Numbered from the stretch's first letter, positions 1-8,066 are shown. The stretch: DNA of 21,229 bases from Acidisphaera sp035272265 (GCA_035272265.1 DATEQV010000435.1:1-21229); one strand, 5' to 3'. Numbers and translations: made by a program. The notes: generated by a model not told the origin, from the sequence alone.

Positions 1-380
1 TGGTCCAAACAGCTTCGCAATGAAGCCAGCAGGGCATCGAGCACACGCACGCGGGCAAAGAATCCGATATCCCGATCCTTGGGAATCCTTCATCGTGCGG
101 TTGCAACATGTTCCAACACGAACTGTGGCATTCTGGACTCACCTTGCCCAGACCATACCCGCGCAAACGCGACTCAATCGCATTGAGAACTGCTGGCACG
201 CGACCGGCCCGATGGCGTCGGCGGTCCCGAACGGCTATGCTGAGCACGCGACGCGCACCGACACCCCCTCGCTTGCGCGACTTCGTTCCACCGACAACCT
301 GAACCGTGCGGCGATGGTGCGGCCATTCCGAAGGCCGCGCGCCGGCGCCGCCAGCCACAAAACGCCGGCAAAGGCACACA
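1..380. other. Gene-poor leading segment
   Basis: I see no convincing gene here. Open frames cross it on both strands, but they lack a recognisable protein, a ribosome site or consistent codon choice. Bases 60-170 are less GC-rich than the rest of the window, which fits intergenic or decayed DNA. A short inverted repeat, CTCAAT-CGC-ATTGAG, lies at 173-187 and is too small to interpret. The segment could hold the promoter of the gene starting at 381 and the worn end of a gene lying outside the window. Confidence 0.4.
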
Positions 381-722
381 ATGAAAATCACCGAAGAGTC
401 CCCGACCCGCCTCGCCTTCAGGAGTGGCACGCCGTTCCTCGGCGATTGCCGCTGCAGCTTCGACCGCGCGACAGGCCGGGCGGTCATCAGGCGCCGCTTC
501 TTCGGGTTCCCTCGCAAGACAGTCGATGTCGCGCTGACAGACATCGCCTCCGTGCGTGTGGCGACGCAGTCCGGCCCGGACAACAGCGATGTGCGATATC
601 CCGAGTTCGTCCTGAAATCGGGCACCTGCATCGCTCTGACGCTGACCATGACCCCCGACCGGATCGTGAAAATGGTCAACAGCTTTCTCGGCCTGCAACC
701 TCCGCTTGGCGCGGCGGCCTGA
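381..722 (+). CDS. Small conserved-looking protein of unknown function
   Basis: This predicted 113-aa soluble protein is not one I recognise. It has no signal peptide and no membrane segment. Short beta-like stretches alternate with charged turns: a strand pair around residues 10-40 with a basic turn (RRRFFGFPRK), then a segment reading DIASVRV, then a short C-terminal helix ending in NSFLGL. This pattern is reminiscent of small PH-like or split-barrel domains, but that is only an impression. I chose the ATG at 381 because codon choice becomes orderly there. An AAGGCACACA stretch just upstream gives a weak ribosome site. The frame is also open upstream, but that part looks non-coding. A 147-base gap separates it from the response regulator, so co-transcription is not evident. 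Confidence 0.55.
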   Translation: MKITEESPTRLAFRSGTPFLGDCRCSFDRATGRAVIRRRFFGFPRKTVDVALTDIASVRVATQSGPDNSDVRYPEFVLKSGTCIALTLTMTPDRIVKMVNSFLGLQPPLGAAA

Positions 723-869
723 CCCGCCGGACGACACCCGGCTGGCTAACCGGCTGATCGCGCATTTGTGACTCACGGTCGAGCTGCGCAAACACGATCT
801 TCCAGTCGCTCACGGCGATGAGATGCCGCGGGCATGTGGCGAAGCTCGCGACCTGAGCGGGAGCGTGAC

Positions 870-1256
870 GTGCTGAACGGACGGCGGGTGCTCATTGTCG
901 AGGACTTCGTGCTCGTGGCGGAGATGCTCTCCGAGCAGCTCGAGCAGTTCGGTTGCGACGTGGTCGGCCCGGTCGGCCAGCTGCAACCCGCGCTCGACCT
1001 TGCCAGCGCCGAGCAGCTGGACGGTGCGCTGCTCGACATCGACCTTGACGGCGAGTCGAGTTTTCCGGTCGCCGACGTGCTTCGCCGCCGCGGCGTTCCG
1101 ATGATCTTCCTCTCCGGCCACGGCGAGGATGCGCTGCCGCCGCACCTGAGCAACGAGCTCCAGCTGACCAAGCCGGTCAGGGCCGCGACGCTGCAGGCCG
1201 CGCTGAACACCCTCTCGCCGGGACGACACAAGCAGGGCAACGTCCCGATCACCTGA
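870..1256 (+). CDS. Orphan single-domain response regulator
   Basis: This is a 128-aa receiver (REC) domain with no output domain. All the phosphorylation residues are visible: the acidic pair E11-D12 after the first strand (RVLIVEDF), the phospho-acceptor D56 in ALLDIDLDG, the switch serine S82 in IFLSGHG, and K101 in the TKP motif. The protein should therefore take phosphate from a histidine kinase and act by protein contact, as CheY-like or SdrG-like stand-alone receivers do. I start it at the GTG at 870 because CGGGAG lies six bases upstream; the ATG at 834 adds an unlikely charged leader. No kinase gene is nearby. It ends 76 bases before the next same-strand gene, so it could share a transcript with the downstream effector-like cluster, but this is unproven. 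Confidence 0.85.
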   Translation: MLNGRRVLIVEDFVLVAEMLSEQLEQFGCDVVGPVGQLQPALDLASAEQLDGALLDIDLDGESSFPVADVLRRRGVPMIFLSGHGEDALPPHLSNELQLTKPVRAATLQAALNTLSPGRHKQGNVPIT

Positions 1257-1332
1257 CCGACGACGTCACCGCAAGCTTGCGCAACGACATCCGCCTGTCG
1301 CACGGTGCGCCCGGCATCACGGGTGTGCGGCC

Positions 1333-1794
1333 GTGCCTGCGAACGCTGAACAGCTCGACTGGGTCAGGCGCGTCTTCGGCGTCGATGGCGCGACGACCGG
1401 CGGCGACGCCAGCTACGACAAGGCGCGCGCCGCATGGCTCGCTTCGCGGCGGAAGGTCGCCGGCGATGTCGAGAAGCTGAAGACGGCGATCGTCGGCAGC
1501 TACGCCGACCGGGGCCTCGGGCCGAAGCTCGAGGCGGCCTACCAGCAGGAGGTCGCCTGGGTGCTGCAGCAGCTCGACGACCGAGTCTCCGTCGCGCTCG
1601 ACGGATTGATCAGCGCCGACGGCACGCAGCACGCCAACCTGCTGGCCGAATCCAAGGAGGCGATCGGCGACTACACGACCTTCCTGAGCACCGACAAGAC
1701 CGTGCAGGCGCTGGACGACAATCCGTTCGTCAAGCTGTCGATCAAGTCCACGCTCTCGACCACGCTGTCGGCGCTGTCGAAAACCCTGGCCTGA
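1333..1794 (+). CDS. Helical protein sharing an N-terminal Trp motif with the downstream phospholipase
   Basis: This predicted 153-aa protein has no function I can name. Residues 9-17 read DWVRRVFGV, which matches EWIKRILGV at the same positions of the phospholipase encoded 27 bases downstream. That match supports the GTG start at 1333, which otherwise has only a weak ribosome site. The rest looks almost wholly alpha-helical: AYDKA-like helix starts near residue 30, a long amphipathic helix through AWLASRRKVAGDVEKLK, another around VAWVLQQLDDRVSVAL, and a C-terminal stretch NPFVKLSIKSTLSTTLSALS. There is no signal peptide, membrane segment or cysteine pair. Likely roles are a co-secreted partner, a second effector or an adaptor for the phospholipase. 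This is inferred only from adjacency and the shared motif. Confidence 0.7.
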   Translation: MPANAEQLDWVRRVFGVDGATTGGDASYDKARAAWLASRRKVAGDVEKLKTAIVGSYADRGLGPKLEAAYQQEVAWVLQQLDDRVSVALDGLISADGTQHANLLAESKEAIGDYTTFLSTDKTVQALDDNPFVKLSIKSTLSTTLSALSKTLA

Positions 1795-1821
1795 CGCAGC
1801 ACAAACCTCCGTGGGGCATCC

Positions 1822-3870
1822 ATGAGCGAGTCGGTGCAGCGGTCCGAGTGGATCAAGCGGATCCTGGGCGTCACCATACCGCTCGCCAGCATGGGCACGG
1901 TGAGCGCCGGTCCGCCGGATCCGAAGTTCAAGAAACCGGGCAACGGAAAGACGCTCGGTCAGGACGGCGAGCGGTCGGGCAAGACGATCGCGCCGCCGCG
2001 CCCGGCGATGCAGTTCGGCGGCACCGACCGGCCGATCACCGTCGGCAAGTCGCCCGGCGGCGGGGTCGTGTTCACCGCACCTCCGCCGCCGGTGCGCGAC
2101 ATCACCTTTTCGGGCGGCGGCGGCAAGGGCGCTGCGTTGCCTGGCGCGGTGAAGGCGCTGGAAGAAAGCGGCGTGCTGAAGGACGTCAGGGCCGTCAACG
2201 GCGCCTCGGTCGGCGCGATGACGGCGGCCCTCGTCGCCGCCGGGATCACGGCGAAGGAAATGGCCGAAGCGGCAGATGCGCCGGAGACCACCGCCGCGAT
2301 CACCGAGGGCACCGGCGGATCGATGCTGAAGATGCTGTCCAAGGCGATCGAGAACCGCGGCTCCCCACTGACCGGCATGGGGCTGCAGCAGGTGGTCGGC
2401 AAGGTGCTCGAGGGCACGCTGCTCGCGCGCGTCACCGAGTATCTCGACGGCTGCGAGAAGTCCGGCGCCGCGCCCAATTCGGTCGTGAAGGACACGATCG
2501 AAAAGGTCGGGACCGAAGGGCCGACCTTTGCGCAGATGCGAGCGCTGTCGCAGGTCATCCCGGCGATCAAGGACCTGTCCATCACCGGCACCTACACGAC
2601 CGAGAAGGTGCTGGACTCGACGGACAAGAACACGCGCGGCCAGCTGTATGTCTTCGGCGCCGACACCCAACCCGACCTGCCGGTCTCGGTCGCGGTGCAT
2701 GCGTCGGCGTCGTTCCCCGGCGCGTTCAAGCCGGTGGACATCGAGCTGGAGCCGGGCTGGACCGTCACCTTCATCGACGGCGGGGTGATGAACAACACGC
2801 CGACCGAAAGCAGCATCGGCGACGCGCCGCCGCTCGACCCGATCCCCGACAAGCGCGGCATGACGTTCGTGTTCGAAGGCTCGAACAGCGCGGGCGCGAT
2901 CGCCGACAAGGTGACACCCCCGGGCGGATGGGGCGCGAAGATCATCGACAAGCTGATGAAGTCGGACAATTCGGCGGCGGAGTACCTGCTGTCGCGCGAC
3001 GCGCAGGCGCACGCGGAGGACATCGTCGTCGTCCCGCTCAAGTTCAAATTCAAGCCGCCCGGCGCGATGTTTTCCAAGTCGGTCGACATGACCGGCACGC
3101 TCGGGGGCACGCTCAACTTCACCCCGCCCGACGACGTCAAGACGGAGCTTCGGACACGCACGGAGAAGGCGACCAACGACCAGATCGTGAAGTCGAAGGA
3201 GGACAAGAGCTACCAGTTCGCCTCCGACAGCCAGATGTTCATGTCGATCGGCATGCCGGACCTGAAGTCGCTGTGCGACGGCAAGCCGCCCTATCCCGGC
3301 GCGGACAAGGCGTACGCATTCCGCGAGGCGGTGGCGGCCTCGATCGCCAAGCTGGAGCAGGTGCAGATCCCGAAGGCCCCGGCGCCGGTCACCGGCGACC
3401 TGCCGCGTCTGCTGGCCGATCTCGACAAGCTCGCCGGCGACGATGTGGACGCGCAGGGCTATATCGGCCGCGAGGTGCACAAGGCAGGGCTCGATCCGGT
3501 GATCGACGCGGTGCGCGAGGGCCGGCTCGACAAGGCGTCCAAGTCGGTCGCCGCGATCGCGGCAGTCAGCGAGGCGGTCAAGGTGCACAGCATGGCCGAC
3601 CGCATCCTCAAGACGCACGTCTATCCGAAGATGCGCGACGAGAAGCCGGACGGCGCCTCGATCGCATTGCTGCTCAAGGTCGAGGCCATCCTGCGCACGG
3701 CGGTCAGTTACGACGAGATTGCCGGCGCGCTGATCATGGCGCTCAAGTTCTATGAGGGCAAATCCGATGTGTTCGCCGGCGGCAAGATGCTGGGCCATGG
3801 GCACGCCGAGTTCTGCGCCGTGCTTCGCGACGAGCTGGAAACCGTGAACAAGAGCATCCTCGATGCATGA
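1822..3870 (+). CDS. ExoU-like patatin phospholipase, candidate secreted effector
   Basis: This 682-aa protein carries a patatin-like phospholipase A domain from about residue 91 to 350. The glycine-rich oxyanion loop is GGGGKG (98-103), the nucleophile is S129 in GASVG, and the dyad aspartate is D319 in IDGG. The layout is N-terminal leader of about 90 residues, patatin domain, and a C-terminal half of about 330 residues without catalytic motifs. That layout and the total length resemble Pseudomonas ExoU (687 aa, Ser142/Asp344), a type III effector whose C-terminal part binds membrane and ubiquitin. The leader is rich in Gly, Pro, Lys and Thr and lacks a Sec signal, as expected for a chaperone-guided substrate. 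Residues 9-17 (EWIKRILGV) match the preceding gene product. Its stop overlaps the start of the chaperone gene by 8 bases. The ATG at 1822 has a modest GTGGGG ribosome site. Patatin function is well supported; effector status is inferred. Confidence 0.88.
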   Translation: MSESVQRSEWIKRILGVTIPLASMGTVSAGPPDPKFKKPGNGKTLGQDGERSGKTIAPPRPAMQFGGTDRPITVGKSPGGGVVFTAPPPPVRDITFSGGGGKGAALPGAVKALEESGVLKDVRAVNGASVGAMTAALVAAGITAKEMAEAADAPETTAAITEGTGGSMLKMLSKAIENRGSPLTGMGLQQVVGKVLEGTLLARVTEYLDGCEKSGAAPNSVVKDTIEKVGTEGPTFAQMRALSQVIPAIKDLSITGTYTTEKVLDSTDKNTRGQLYVFGADTQPDLPVSVAVHASASFPGAFKPVDIELEPGWTVTFIDGGVMNNTPTESSIGDAPPLDPIPDKRGMTFVFEGSNSAGAIADKVTPPGGWGAKIIDKLMKSDNSAAEYLLSRDAQAHAEDIVVVPLKFKFKPPGAMFSKSVDMTGTLGGTLNFTPPDDVKTELRTRTEKATNDQIVKSKEDKSYQFASDSQMFMSIGMPDLKSLCDGKPPYPGADKAYAFREAVAASIAKLEQVQIPKAPAPVTGDLPRLLADLDKLAGDDVDAQGYIGREVHKAGLDPVIDAVREGRLDKASKSVAAIAAVSEAVKVHSMADRILKTHVYPKMRDEKPDGASIALLLKVEAILRTAVSYDEIAGALIMALKFYEGKSDVFAGGKMLGHGHAEFCAVLRDELETVNKSILDA

Positions 3871-4267
3871 GACCCTGCGGGCGCTGTATGCGGAGCTGGC
3901 GAAGGCGATCGGCGTATCGAGCCTGCCTGCCGACGAGGCGGGCGCGGTTCAGCTGACGATCGGTGACGATGTCTCGGTCGTGCTGTTTCCCGAAAGCGAT
4001 GTCACGCTGACCATCGTCGCGCCGGTGATGGCGCTGCCGGCGCAGGTGGACTATGGACGGGCGTTATGGCTGCTGCGCCGCAACCACTATGACAGCGACA
4101 TCGCGCCGTTCCGGGTTTCCTGCGACGCGGACGGGCTGCTCGTGCTGTGGGGGCGCCTGCCGACGTCCGGCCTGACCGGATTGCAACTGGCCGAAACGAT
4201 CGATGCGATCGCCACGCAGATCAACACGATCCGCGAGGAAGTCACCGTTGCGGGTGCAGCGGCATGA
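3863..4267 (+). CDS. CesT/SpcU-like secretion chaperone
   Basis: This is a 134-aa acidic protein with the fold pattern of the CesT/Tir class I type III secretion chaperones. It has a first helix (residues 1-17), a strand pair around VQLTIGDDVSVVLFP, a strand LTIVAPVMALP, and the hallmark LLRRN helix end at about residues 69-73. Then follow strands (FRVSCDADGLLVLWGRLP) and a long C-terminal helix (LQLAETIDAIATQINTI). Such proteins dimerise and bind the N-terminal chaperone-binding region of one effector to keep it export-competent. The gene begins inside the last codons of the phospholipase gene (8-base overlap), which is the usual effector-chaperone arrangement, as for exoU-spcU. Translation is probably coupled. 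The family call rests on pattern and context, not on a profile search. Confidence 0.78.
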   Translation: MHETLRALYAELAKAIGVSSLPADEAGAVQLTIGDDVSVVLFPESDVTLTIVAPVMALPAQVDYGRALWLLRRNHYDSDIAPFRVSCDADGLLVLWGRLPTSGLTGLQLAETIDAIATQINTIREEVTVAGAAA

Positions 4268-4473
4268 GCACCCACGACAAACCCGAGCACGGGAAAGCGC
4301 ACAAGACTGAGGGAATCGTCGTGAAGCGGTATGCGCGGAGCCGGTTCTATGACACCGAAAACCAGCGCTACGTCACGCTGGAACAGCTTCGCATGTGGGC
4401 ACAGGCAGGCATCCCGTTTTCGGTGATCGACACCGAAAGCGGAGAAGACATCACCCGTGTCTTGCAGGCCTGA
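4264..4473 (+). CDS. Stand-alone PhaR N-terminal-type DNA-binding protein
   Basis: This 69-aa protein consists of a basic, His/Lys-rich leader of about 17 residues followed by one domain. The domain matches the N-terminal DNA-binding module of the polyhydroxyalkanoate repressor PhaR (PHB/PHA accumulation regulator, PHB_acc_N). The diagnostic pattern is visible as VVKRYARSRFYDTE, RYVTLEQL and DTESGEDITRVL. Ordinary PhaR proteins run to about 150-200 aa and carry a C-terminal region that senses PHB granules; here the protein stops right after the first domain. The ATG overlaps the chaperone stop (ATGA), so it is translationally coupled to the phospholipase-chaperone pair. It may regulate its own cassette. 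It could also be a truncated PhaR relic, but the clean coupling argues for a functional small gene. Confidence 0.82.
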   Translation: MSTHDKPEHGKAHKTEGIVVKRYARSRFYDTENQRYVTLEQLRMWAQAGIPFSVIDTESGEDITRVLQA

Positions 4474-4548
4474 AGCAGGCTGAGCTGGAGCAGAGTTCTC
4501 GGTTCACGCGATGCGACGCCCGGCCGGGTGTGAAGGGTCCAGACCGGC

Positions 4549-5003
4549 TCACCGCGCGAGCGTCACGGGATTGCTCCAGATCAGCGCCGGATCGTGGGCG
4601 TCGGTCACCGGACGACCGGCGCGAGGAAGGAACCCCAAGCGGAACGCAGCCTGCCCCCCCTTCGGGTCGACCAACATTTCGAGACGGCCCCGATAAACGT
4701 CATCCGGCTTGAGCGTGATCTCGGACGGCTGGTTTTGTGTCGCTTCCTGGCTGGTCATCACCGCGTTGCTGTCGGTGACCCACGACCAGCCTGGGGGTTC
4801 GTCCAGACGATGATCGCCTGCGGCGACGTGCCGACGTTCTTCACGGTCACGTCCGCGTAAAACCGTCCGGTTTGTTCGTAGAATCCGGTATGCAGCGATG
4901 CCTGATCGACGGCGGCGGTGGCCACGAAGTCGGCCGCTCGCGCAGCGCAGCACGCCGACACGGCCCATAGCATCAGAACCGCAATGGCGACGGACGACCG
5001 CAT
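4549..5003 (-). pseudogene. Small exported protein broken by a frameshift at a C5 run
   Basis: On the minus strand a gene begins at 5003 with a clear Sec signal (MRSSVAIAVLMLWAVSACC, cleavage near ARA-A). It reads a beta-rich domain (GRFYADVTVKNVGTSPQAII) up to VWTNP, then runs into nonsense. The frame one step over continues with a fitting sequence: PGWSWVTDSNAV, then EITLKPDDVYRG, then AAFRLGFLPRAGRPV, with its stop at 4549. The junction is a run of five C (minus strand) at about 4793-4797. One added C joins the frames into a protein of about 150 aa that reads VWTNPPGWSWV. The cause is either real loss of function, a homopolymer sequencing error, or less likely slippage during expression. 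The domain looks like an immunoglobulin-like fold of unknown role. It lies 50 bases downstream of the methyltransferase gene on the same strand. Confidence 0.7.
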
Positions 5004-5053
5004 CGCCGCGTCAGACCCGCCGGACGCCGACGCACGGAACACGATCCAGCATT

Positions 5054-5896
5054 CTACGCCCGCGCGCCGACCAGCCACACGCCCGCAGGCAAGTGGATCC
5101 CGTCCGCGCCGACGTGAGGAACGAGCGCCGCGCGCGCGGCGTCGCCCGCGGCACGCCGCCGGTCCTCGCTCGCCTCGGCGACGGCGCGGCCGAGCGGGCC
5201 GAAATGCACCAGGAACTCCACCGTCTTTTCGAGGTCGCCGCCGTGCATCATCGGGTCGGCGGGCTCGATCGTGACGTCGCCGAACCCGGCCGCGTCCAGG
5301 ATGCCGCGCACCCGCTCGGGCCGCCCGAACGCGAACGGCCCCGGAGCGTCGGAATCGGGCGTAGGCAGGTCGGGAAGATGTGCTTTCGCGGCGCCCCAGG
5401 GCAGCGCGAACCACGGGCACTCGGCCAGCGTGCGGAAGCAGACGAAGGCCAGCCGCGCGCCGGGCCGCATGCCGCGCCGGATATTGGCGAAGGCGGCCGG
5501 CGGATCGGCGAAGAACATCACGCCAAGCCGCGAGATGACGCGATCGAACGCCACCGGCGCGAACGCATGCGCGGCGGCATCCGCCAGCACCAGCTCGACA
5601 TTCGCCACGCCCGCCTCGGCGACGCGCCTGCGCGCGACGTCGAGCAGCGGCTCGGAGACGTCGAGCCCGACAACGCTGCCCCCGGGTGCAACCAGATCGG
5701 CACACGCCAGGGTCGTCGCCCCCGCGCCGCAGCCGAGGTCCAGCACGCGCTCGCCGCCCTGCACGCCGGCGAACCCGAGCAGCTTCTCGCCGATCTCGCG
5801 CAGAACACTGTCGGTGCGGGCGTGGTTGTCCGCCCACCTTCGCCCGACATCGCCCTGCCAGAACTCGATCTGCATGTCATTGCCGGATTCACTCAT
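5054..5896 (-). CDS. Class I SAM-dependent methyltransferase
   Basis: This 280-aa protein has a Rossmann-type methyltransferase domain in its N-terminal two thirds. Motif I is VLDLGCGAG (51-59). The strand-2 acidic end is VVGLDVSEP, motif II-like is VELVLADAAAHAF, and motif IV-V surrounds DRVISRLGVMFFADP. The substrate is not evident; the UbiE/Coq5-like Methyltransf_11/25 look is common to many small-molecule methyltransferases. I start it at the ATG at 5896, six bases after an AAAGG ribosome site; the longer frame to 5950 has no such site. The gene follows kup on the same strand at a distance of 113 bases and precedes the frameshifted exported protein, so the three may share a transcript. 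Confidence 0.85.
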   Translation of the reverse strand: MSESGNDMQIEFWQGDVGRRWADNHARTDSVLREIGEKLLGFAGVQGGERVLDLGCGAGATTLACADLVAPGGSVVGLDVSEPLLDVARRRVAEAGVANVELVLADAAAHAFAPVAFDRVISRLGVMFFADPPAAFANIRRGMRPGARLAFVCFRTLAECPWFALPWGAAKAHLPDLPTPDSDAPGPFAFGRPERVRGILDAAGFGDVTIEPADPMMHGGDLEKTVEFLVHFGPLGRAVAEASEDRRRAAGDAARAALVPHVGADGIHLPAGVWLVGARA

Positions 5897-6009
5897 GCGT
5901 CGCCTTTCGAAGCGGAGATGGCACCCCGCGATGGAGCGCCCGTCCGTCAATTGGTCCCGCCCCGGTCGAAGTGAACCCCGGCGGTATCGTCACATCCGCA
6001 ACGGCCGCC

Positions 6010-7917
6010 TCAGATCTCGACCTCCAGCCCGACCTCGACGACCTGCCCGGTCGGCACGCCGAAATAGGCGGCGGGCATGTTGGCGTTCAGGTGCATCGCA
6101 GCGAACAGCGACTTGCGCCACATCGCCATCCCCGGCAGGCCCGGCTTGGGAATGATCGTGACCCGGCGGAAGTAGTAGGAGATGTCGTCGAGATCGATGT
6201 CGGCGAGGCTCGGATCGCGGCAGGCGAGCGTCAGCCCGGCCACCACGTCGGGCGTCTCCATGAAGCCGTAGTACAGGACCACCCGCGAAATGCCCGCGCC
6301 GACGGGGATCAACTTGACACGGTTAGCCTCGTCCACGCGCGGCAGCTCGGTGGTGATGGTGCAGACCAGCAGCACGCGCTCCTGCAGCGCCCTGTTGTGC
6401 TTGATGTGGTGCGTTAGGGCGAGCGGGATGCCGGAGGTCGCGGCGGTGAAGATCGCCGCCGTCCCCTTGATCCGCATCGGGTGGTTCGACAGCACCCACT
6501 CGATGAACTCCGCCTCGTGCTGGCGCAGCTTGATGCGCTGGGCCTCGAGCAGCTGCCAGCCGCTGCGCCAGGTCAGCATCAGGAACGCAACCAGGCCGGC
6601 CATCGCCAGCGGGAACCAGCCGCCCTGGAACAGCTTCGTCGCATTGGAGATGACGAACACCAGGTCGATCGCCAGGAAGAACCCGTTGACGGCGAACACC
6701 AGCGCGGGGTTGAAGCGCCACTTCAGCGCGATCAGCACCGCCAGGCAGGTGGTGATTGCCATCAGCATCGACACCGCGATGCCGTACGCGCCGCCCAGCG
6801 CGTCCGACGAGCCGAATGCCAGCACGGCGCCGAGCGTGCCGACCGCCAGCAGCCAGTTGACCATCGGCATGTAGATCTGTCCGCGCTCGTGGCTCGCGGT
6901 GTGCAGTACCCGCATGCGCGGCAGGAAGCCGAGCTGCATCGCCTGCTGCGTCAGCGAATAGGCGCCCGAGATGATCGACTGCGAGGCGATGATCGTCGCC
7001 AGCGTGGCGAACAGCACCAGCGGGTAGTGCATCCAGCTCGGCGCGAGCAGGTAGAACGGGTTGGCGGCGTTCTTCGGGTCGGCCAGCAGCAAGCCACCCT
7101 GGCCGAAATAGTTCAGCATCAGCATCGGCAGGCAGACGGCGAACCAGCCCAGCCGGATCGGGTAGGCGCCGAAATGCCCCATGTCGGCGTACATCGCCTC
7201 GGCGCCGGTCAGCGCGAGGAACGCCGCCCCGATCACCGCGAAGGCGATCGCCGGGGTCACATGGGTCAGGTAACCCACGGCGTGCAGCGGGCTGATCGCG
7301 GCCAGCACGCCGGGCCCCTGGATGATCCCGCGCAGGCCGAGCACGCCGATCGCGATGAACCATACCAGCATGATCGGCCCGAAGACGTTGCCGATGACCG
7401 TCGTGCCGTGGCGCTGCACGACGAACAGCCCGAACAGGATCACGATGCTGATCGGCACCACCACGGGTGCCAGTTGCGGCGCATCGAGCTTCAGCCCCTC
7501 GACCGCGCTCAGCACCGAGATCGCCGGCGTGATGACGCCGTCGCCATACAGCAGCGCCGCCCCGACCAGCCCCACGATCAGCAGCGACGCACGCCAGCTC
7601 CCTTTCGCGGCGTGGCGCACATCCAGCAGCGCCAGCATCGCGACGATGCCGCCCTCGCCGTGGTTGTCGGCGCGCATGATCAGGATCGCGTATTTCAGCG
7701 AGACGATCAGGATCAGCGACCACAGTATCAGCGAGACGATGCCGAGCACGGCCTCCGGCGACGTGCTGCCCGCGGAATCCGCTGCCTGCTTGAACGCATA
7801 CAGCGGGCTGGTGCCGATATCGCCGTAGACGATGCCGAGTGCGGCCAGAGCGCCCGCCGCCGCCACCCCGGCGCCGCCGCGCCTGGTCGGCGCGGCCATC
7901 TGAAGCGTGTCCGCCAT
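6010..7917 (-). CDS. kup: Kup-family low-affinity potassium transporter
   Basis: This 635-aa polytopic inner-membrane protein belongs to the KUP/HAK/KT family, which imports K+ with protons. The family signature GIVYGDIGTSPLYA sits at residues 28-41, and HGEGGIVAMLAL follows in the second helix region. About twelve hydrophobic helices fill residues 20-460. A soluble C-terminal domain of about 170 residues begins near the cytoplasmic segment WRSGWQLLEAQ. Length is close to E. coli Kup (622 aa). The start at 7917 leaves a short cytoplasmic N-terminus; an ATG at residue 7 is an alternative. It is divergent from the dodecin gene, 149 bases away. I see no riboswitch or clear promoter in that gap. 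Confidence 0.95.
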   Translation of the reverse strand: MADTLQMAAPTRRGGAGVAAAGALAALGIVYGDIGTSPLYAFKQAADSAGSTSPEAVLGIVSLILWSLILIVSLKYAILIMRADNHGEGGIVAMLALLDVRHAAKGSWRASLLIVGLVGAALLYGDGVITPAISVLSAVEGLKLDAPQLAPVVVPISIVILFGLFVVQRHGTTVIGNVFGPIMLVWFIAIGVLGLRGIIQGPGVLAAISPLHAVGYLTHVTPAIAFAVIGAAFLALTGAEAMYADMGHFGAYPIRLGWFAVCLPMLMLNYFGQGGLLLADPKNAANPFYLLAPSWMHYPLVLFATLATIIASQSIISGAYSLTQQAMQLGFLPRMRVLHTASHERGQIYMPMVNWLLAVGTLGAVLAFGSSDALGGAYGIAVSMLMAITTCLAVLIALKWRFNPALVFAVNGFFLAIDLVFVISNATKLFQGGWFPLAMAGLVAFLMLTWRSGWQLLEAQRIKLRQHEAEFIEWVLSNHPMRIKGTAAIFTAATSGIPLALTHHIKHNRALQERVLLVCTITTELPRVDEANRVKLIPVGAGISRVVLYYGFMETPDVVAGLTLACRDPSLADIDLDDISYYFRRVTIIPKPGLPGMAMWRKSLFAAMHLNANMPAAYFGVPTGQVVEVGLEVEI

Positions 7918-8066
7918 GCGCGCCCCCCGGCACCGCTGTCAGGCCCGATCCTGGGCCAGAACAGCCGGCCGGGTAAACGCCCGTACCGTGAACCCCGAAA
8001 CTGCCCTACACTCCGCCGGTCAGGCCGCCGCCCACCAACCCGGCCCGACCAACCCAGGAGGAACAT

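Noticed and set aside
173..187. Inverted repeat CTCAAT-CGC-ATTGAG
   Set aside because: Six-base arms with no other support; such repeats are expected by chance over 21 kb.
1249..3804. Long minus-strand open frame opposite the phospholipase gene
   Set aside because: It is His/Arg/Asp-rich low-complexity protein of the kind made by the antisense of GC-rich codons; the plus strand carries a clear patatin domain.
4898..5974. Plus-strand frames opposite the methyltransferase gene
   Set aside because: Arg/Pro-rich shadows; the minus strand has a clear SAM-binding motif and ribosome site.
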